Made by a program: the position numbers and the translations under genes | Shown here: one piece after another, positions 23,410-24,905 of the stretch | How positions within the stretch are numbered: the stretch's first letter is position 1 | How the letters are laid out: the number at the start of each line of letters is the position of its first letter | Source: TC-15 sp034437275 | GTDB taxonomy: Bacteria; Chloroflexota; Anaerolineae; Aggregatilineales; Aggregatilineaceae | Direction: 5' to 3' | Length of the DNA: 24,905 nt | Assembly (NCBI GenBank): GCA_034437275.1 | Contig: DAOTUD010000163.1 | Span: 1 to 24,905, forward strand | Notes under the pieces: model-generated | Seen by the model: the letters and a program-made list of their open reading frames with translations, nothing else | Databases searched by the model: none | What the model was told of the DNA's origin: nothing

Positions 23410-24015
23410 ATGCCAGCCAGTGCCTTCACCGACATTTTTGAAGATAACCCCCTGAATATCATCTACGCTGCGGCCTTGCTCCTCGGCATGATGTACACGT
23501 TATTCTTGTTGTTCTTCCAGGGCATTGGGGATGCAATGGGCGATCTTGATCTCGGCATGGACTTCGACGTGGACGTCGGCGACTTCGATCTGGACGCCGA
23601 CGCCGGGTCGGACGCCACCGGGGTCAGTATGCTGGCCATCGCCAGTTTTATATCATCCTTCGGAGCCTTCGGGCTGATCTCGGTGACCCTGTTCGACGCA
23701 GGAACGGTCAGCAGCCTGCTGGCGGCGCTGTTTGGCGGCGTCGTGGTCGGCATTGCCGCCCAGTTGTTCTTCATGTACATCCTGTCGCCGACCATCAGCA
23801 GCGAGGTGCGCCAGTCCACTCTGATCGGCATGACCGCCAAAATCACGACCCCCATCCCTGCCAACGGGGTGGGCCAGATCGCCCTGGTGGCCGAGGGCAG
23901 CCGCATGACGTATTCTGCACGCGCCACCGAAAGAGCACAGATCATTTCACGCGGCACGCCGGTGCGCATCGAGCGCATTGTTGGCGGTGTCGCCTTCGTG
24001 AGCGAAATAGACTAA
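23410..24015 (+). CDS. NfeD-like membrane protein (YuaF type)
   Basis: This 201-residue protein has three likely membrane spans (about 16-38, 74-95 and 103-127) and a C-terminal OB-fold-like domain (about 135-201: LIGMTAKITTPI, GVGQIALVAEG and RGTPVRIERIVGGVAFV). That is the short NfeD architecture that pairs with flotillins, as in yuaF-yuaG of Bacillus. Between spans 1 and 2 (41-68) lies a striking Asp-rich stretch with alternating DLD, DFDVDVGDFD and DLDADAG, possibly a cation-binding loop. The flotillin gene follows after 34 bp. Such pairs organise membrane microdomains and affect fluidity. The ribosome site is weak (GAGAAAAAA). Confidence 0.8.
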   Translation: MPASAFTDIFEDNPLNIIYAAALLLGMMYTLFLLFFQGIGDAMGDLDLGMDFDVDVGDFDLDADAGSDATGVSMLAIASFISSFGAFGLISVTLFDAGTVSSLLAALFGGVVVGIAAQLFFMYILSPTISSEVRQSTLIGMTAKITTPIPANGVGQIALVAEGSRMTYSARATERAQIISRGTPVRIERIVGGVAFVSEID

Positions 24016-24049
24016 GCCTGTCTGGCCTGCATAGAAAGGATGCTACCCT

Positions 24050-24905
24050 ATGGCTGTTGGCGCATTTATTATTCTGGTGCTGTTGTTCATTCTGTTCACC
24101 CTGGTGGCGGTGTACGCCAGCCGGGTCCGCAAAGTCGGCCCCAACGAGGTGCTGGTCATCTCTGGGCGCAAACACCGCAACCGCGAAACCGGCGAGTCAG
24201 AACCCTACCGCATCGTGAAGGGCGGGCGCGCGTTCATCTGGCCGATCCTGGAGCGCGTCGATATCCTGCTGCTGGAGATCATGACCATCGAGGTCACCAC
24301 CGATGACGTGTATACCAGCCAGGGAGTCGCCGTGACGCTGGAAGGCGTTGCGCAGATCAAGATCGGCAGCGACAACATTTCGATCCGCACCGCTGCCGAG
24401 CGTTTCCTGTCCAAGTCGCGCGCCGAGGTGATCAACGTCGCGCACGAAACCCTGGCCGGCCACCTGCGCGCCATCATCGGCACGCTGACGGTCGAGGAGA
24501 TCTACCGCGAGCGCGACAAGTTCGCGCAGAGCGTGCAGGATGTCTCGGCCAGCGACCTGGCCAATATGGGGCTGGCCATCGACAGCTTCGTGATCAAAGA
24601 TGTGCGCGACAAAGAAGGCTATCTCGACGCGCTGGGCCGTCCGCGCATCGCCGAAGTCAAGCGCGACGCGACCATCGCCGAGCAGAGCGCCCGCACGCGC
24701 GAAGCCGAAGCCACCCGGGACTACGAACTGCAGCAGGCTGCCTACGACAACGAAGTGTCGCGTAAACGCGCCGAAGCCAACCTGGCCGGCACCCTGCAAG
24801 AGAACATCACCAACCAGGAAGTCCGCGCCGAGGAAATCCAGATCGAGGTGGTCGAGCGGCAGAAGCAAATCCGGGTGCAGGAACAGGAAGCCCTGCGCCG
24901 CGAGA
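24050..24905 (+). CDS. Flotillin-like SPFH protein (3' end beyond window)
   Basis: The first 285 residues are present and still open at the window edge. An N-terminal membrane-inserted hydrophobic segment (about 5-23, FIILVLLFILFTLVAVY) precedes VGPNEVLVISGR (29-40). The SPFH/band-7 domain runs to about 200 (GGRAFIWPILERVD; TSQGVAVTLEGVAQIKI; VINVAHETLAGHLRAIIGTLTVEEIY; GLAIDSFVIKDV). From about 205 a charged Ala/Glu-rich coiled coil begins (EVKRDATIAEQSARTREAEA onward), as in flotillins. GAAAGGA lies 9 nt upstream of the ATG. Its NfeD-like partner precedes it in the same operon. A full-length family member is about 450-500 residues, so roughly 40 percent is missing. Confidence 0.92.
   Translation, partial: MAVGAFIILVLLFILFTLVAVYASRVRKVGPNEVLVISGRKHRNRETGESEPYRIVKGGRAFIWPILERVDILLLEIMTIEVTTDDVYTSQGVAVTLEGVAQIKIGSDNISIRTAAERFLSKSRAEVINVAHETLAGHLRAIIGTLTVEEIYRERDKFAQSVQDVSASDLANMGLAIDSFVIKDVRDKEGYLDALGRPRIAEVKRDATIAEQSARTREAEATRDYELQQAAYDNEVSRKRAEANLAGTLQENITNQEVRAEEIQIEVVERQKQIRVQEQEALRRE

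Noticed and set aside
1..24905. Defence islands, CRISPR arrays, toxin-antitoxin pairs, prophage or transposase genes
   Set aside because: I looked for regular repeats with spacers, integrases, transposases and paired small ORFs and saw none; the genes are mostly housekeeping and envelope functions.

Overview
The window is dense, high-GC bacterial chromosome. My best guess for the source is a member of the Chloroflexota (Anaerolineae-like). The reasons are the fused ADP-forming acetyl-CoA synthetase, a mevalonate kinase, many envelope proteins built from FecR, WD40, SH3, HEAT, TPR and zinc-ribbon modules, and a prepilin peptidase and NfeD/flotillin pair of the kind seen there. This is inference from gene content; there is no rRNA gene to settle it. 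I saw no tRNA, rRNA, CRISPR array, insertion sequence or prophage gene.

Layout. 1-87 is the 3' tail of an unidentified + strand gene. 88-252 is a convergent intergenic gap holding a hairpin-rich, MITE-like repeat. 253-2090 carries a zinc-ribbon FHA protein (-), a lone receiver domain (+) and the rRNA methyltransferase TlyA (-). 2107-4703 is an isoprenoid-flavoured + strand unit: a UbiA-family polyprenyl-phosphate transferase, mevalonate kinase and a translationally coupled orphan membrane protein. 4745-8240 encodes an M50 site-2 protease with three PDZ domains, a HEAT-repeat protein and a TPR protein. 8254-12317 is a + strand envelope block: acylphosphatase, a membrane FecR-type protein, a double zinc-ribbon membrane protein and a secreted SH3/WD40 protein.

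12342-19475 lies wholly on the minus strand and forms a lower-glycolysis/acetate block. In transcription order it reads ADP-forming acetyl-CoA synthetase, a BioD-like/DRTGG protein, enolase, pyruvate kinase, then an AEC-family transporter. Intrinsic terminators after the DRTGG gene and after eno split it into three units. Together the enzymes cover 2-phosphoglycerate to pyruvate and acetyl-CoA to acetate, both with ATP made by substrate-level phosphorylation.

19697-22075 is a + strand cysteine desulfurase and MnmA pair, the sulfur relay for tRNA 2-thiouridine. 22078-23245 (-) holds a prepilin peptidase behind a small membrane protein. Divergent from it, 23410-24905 (+) holds an NfeD-like protein and a flotillin cut by the window end.

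The most interesting material is regulatory. The divergent promoter region at 23271-23356 carries a helically phased GTCAG array. Perfect dyads sit upstream of the UbiA-like gene, eno and the acetyl-CoA synthetase gene. The BioD/DRTGG protein next to the ADP-forming acetyl-CoA synthetase is a candidate regulatory partner of that enzyme.
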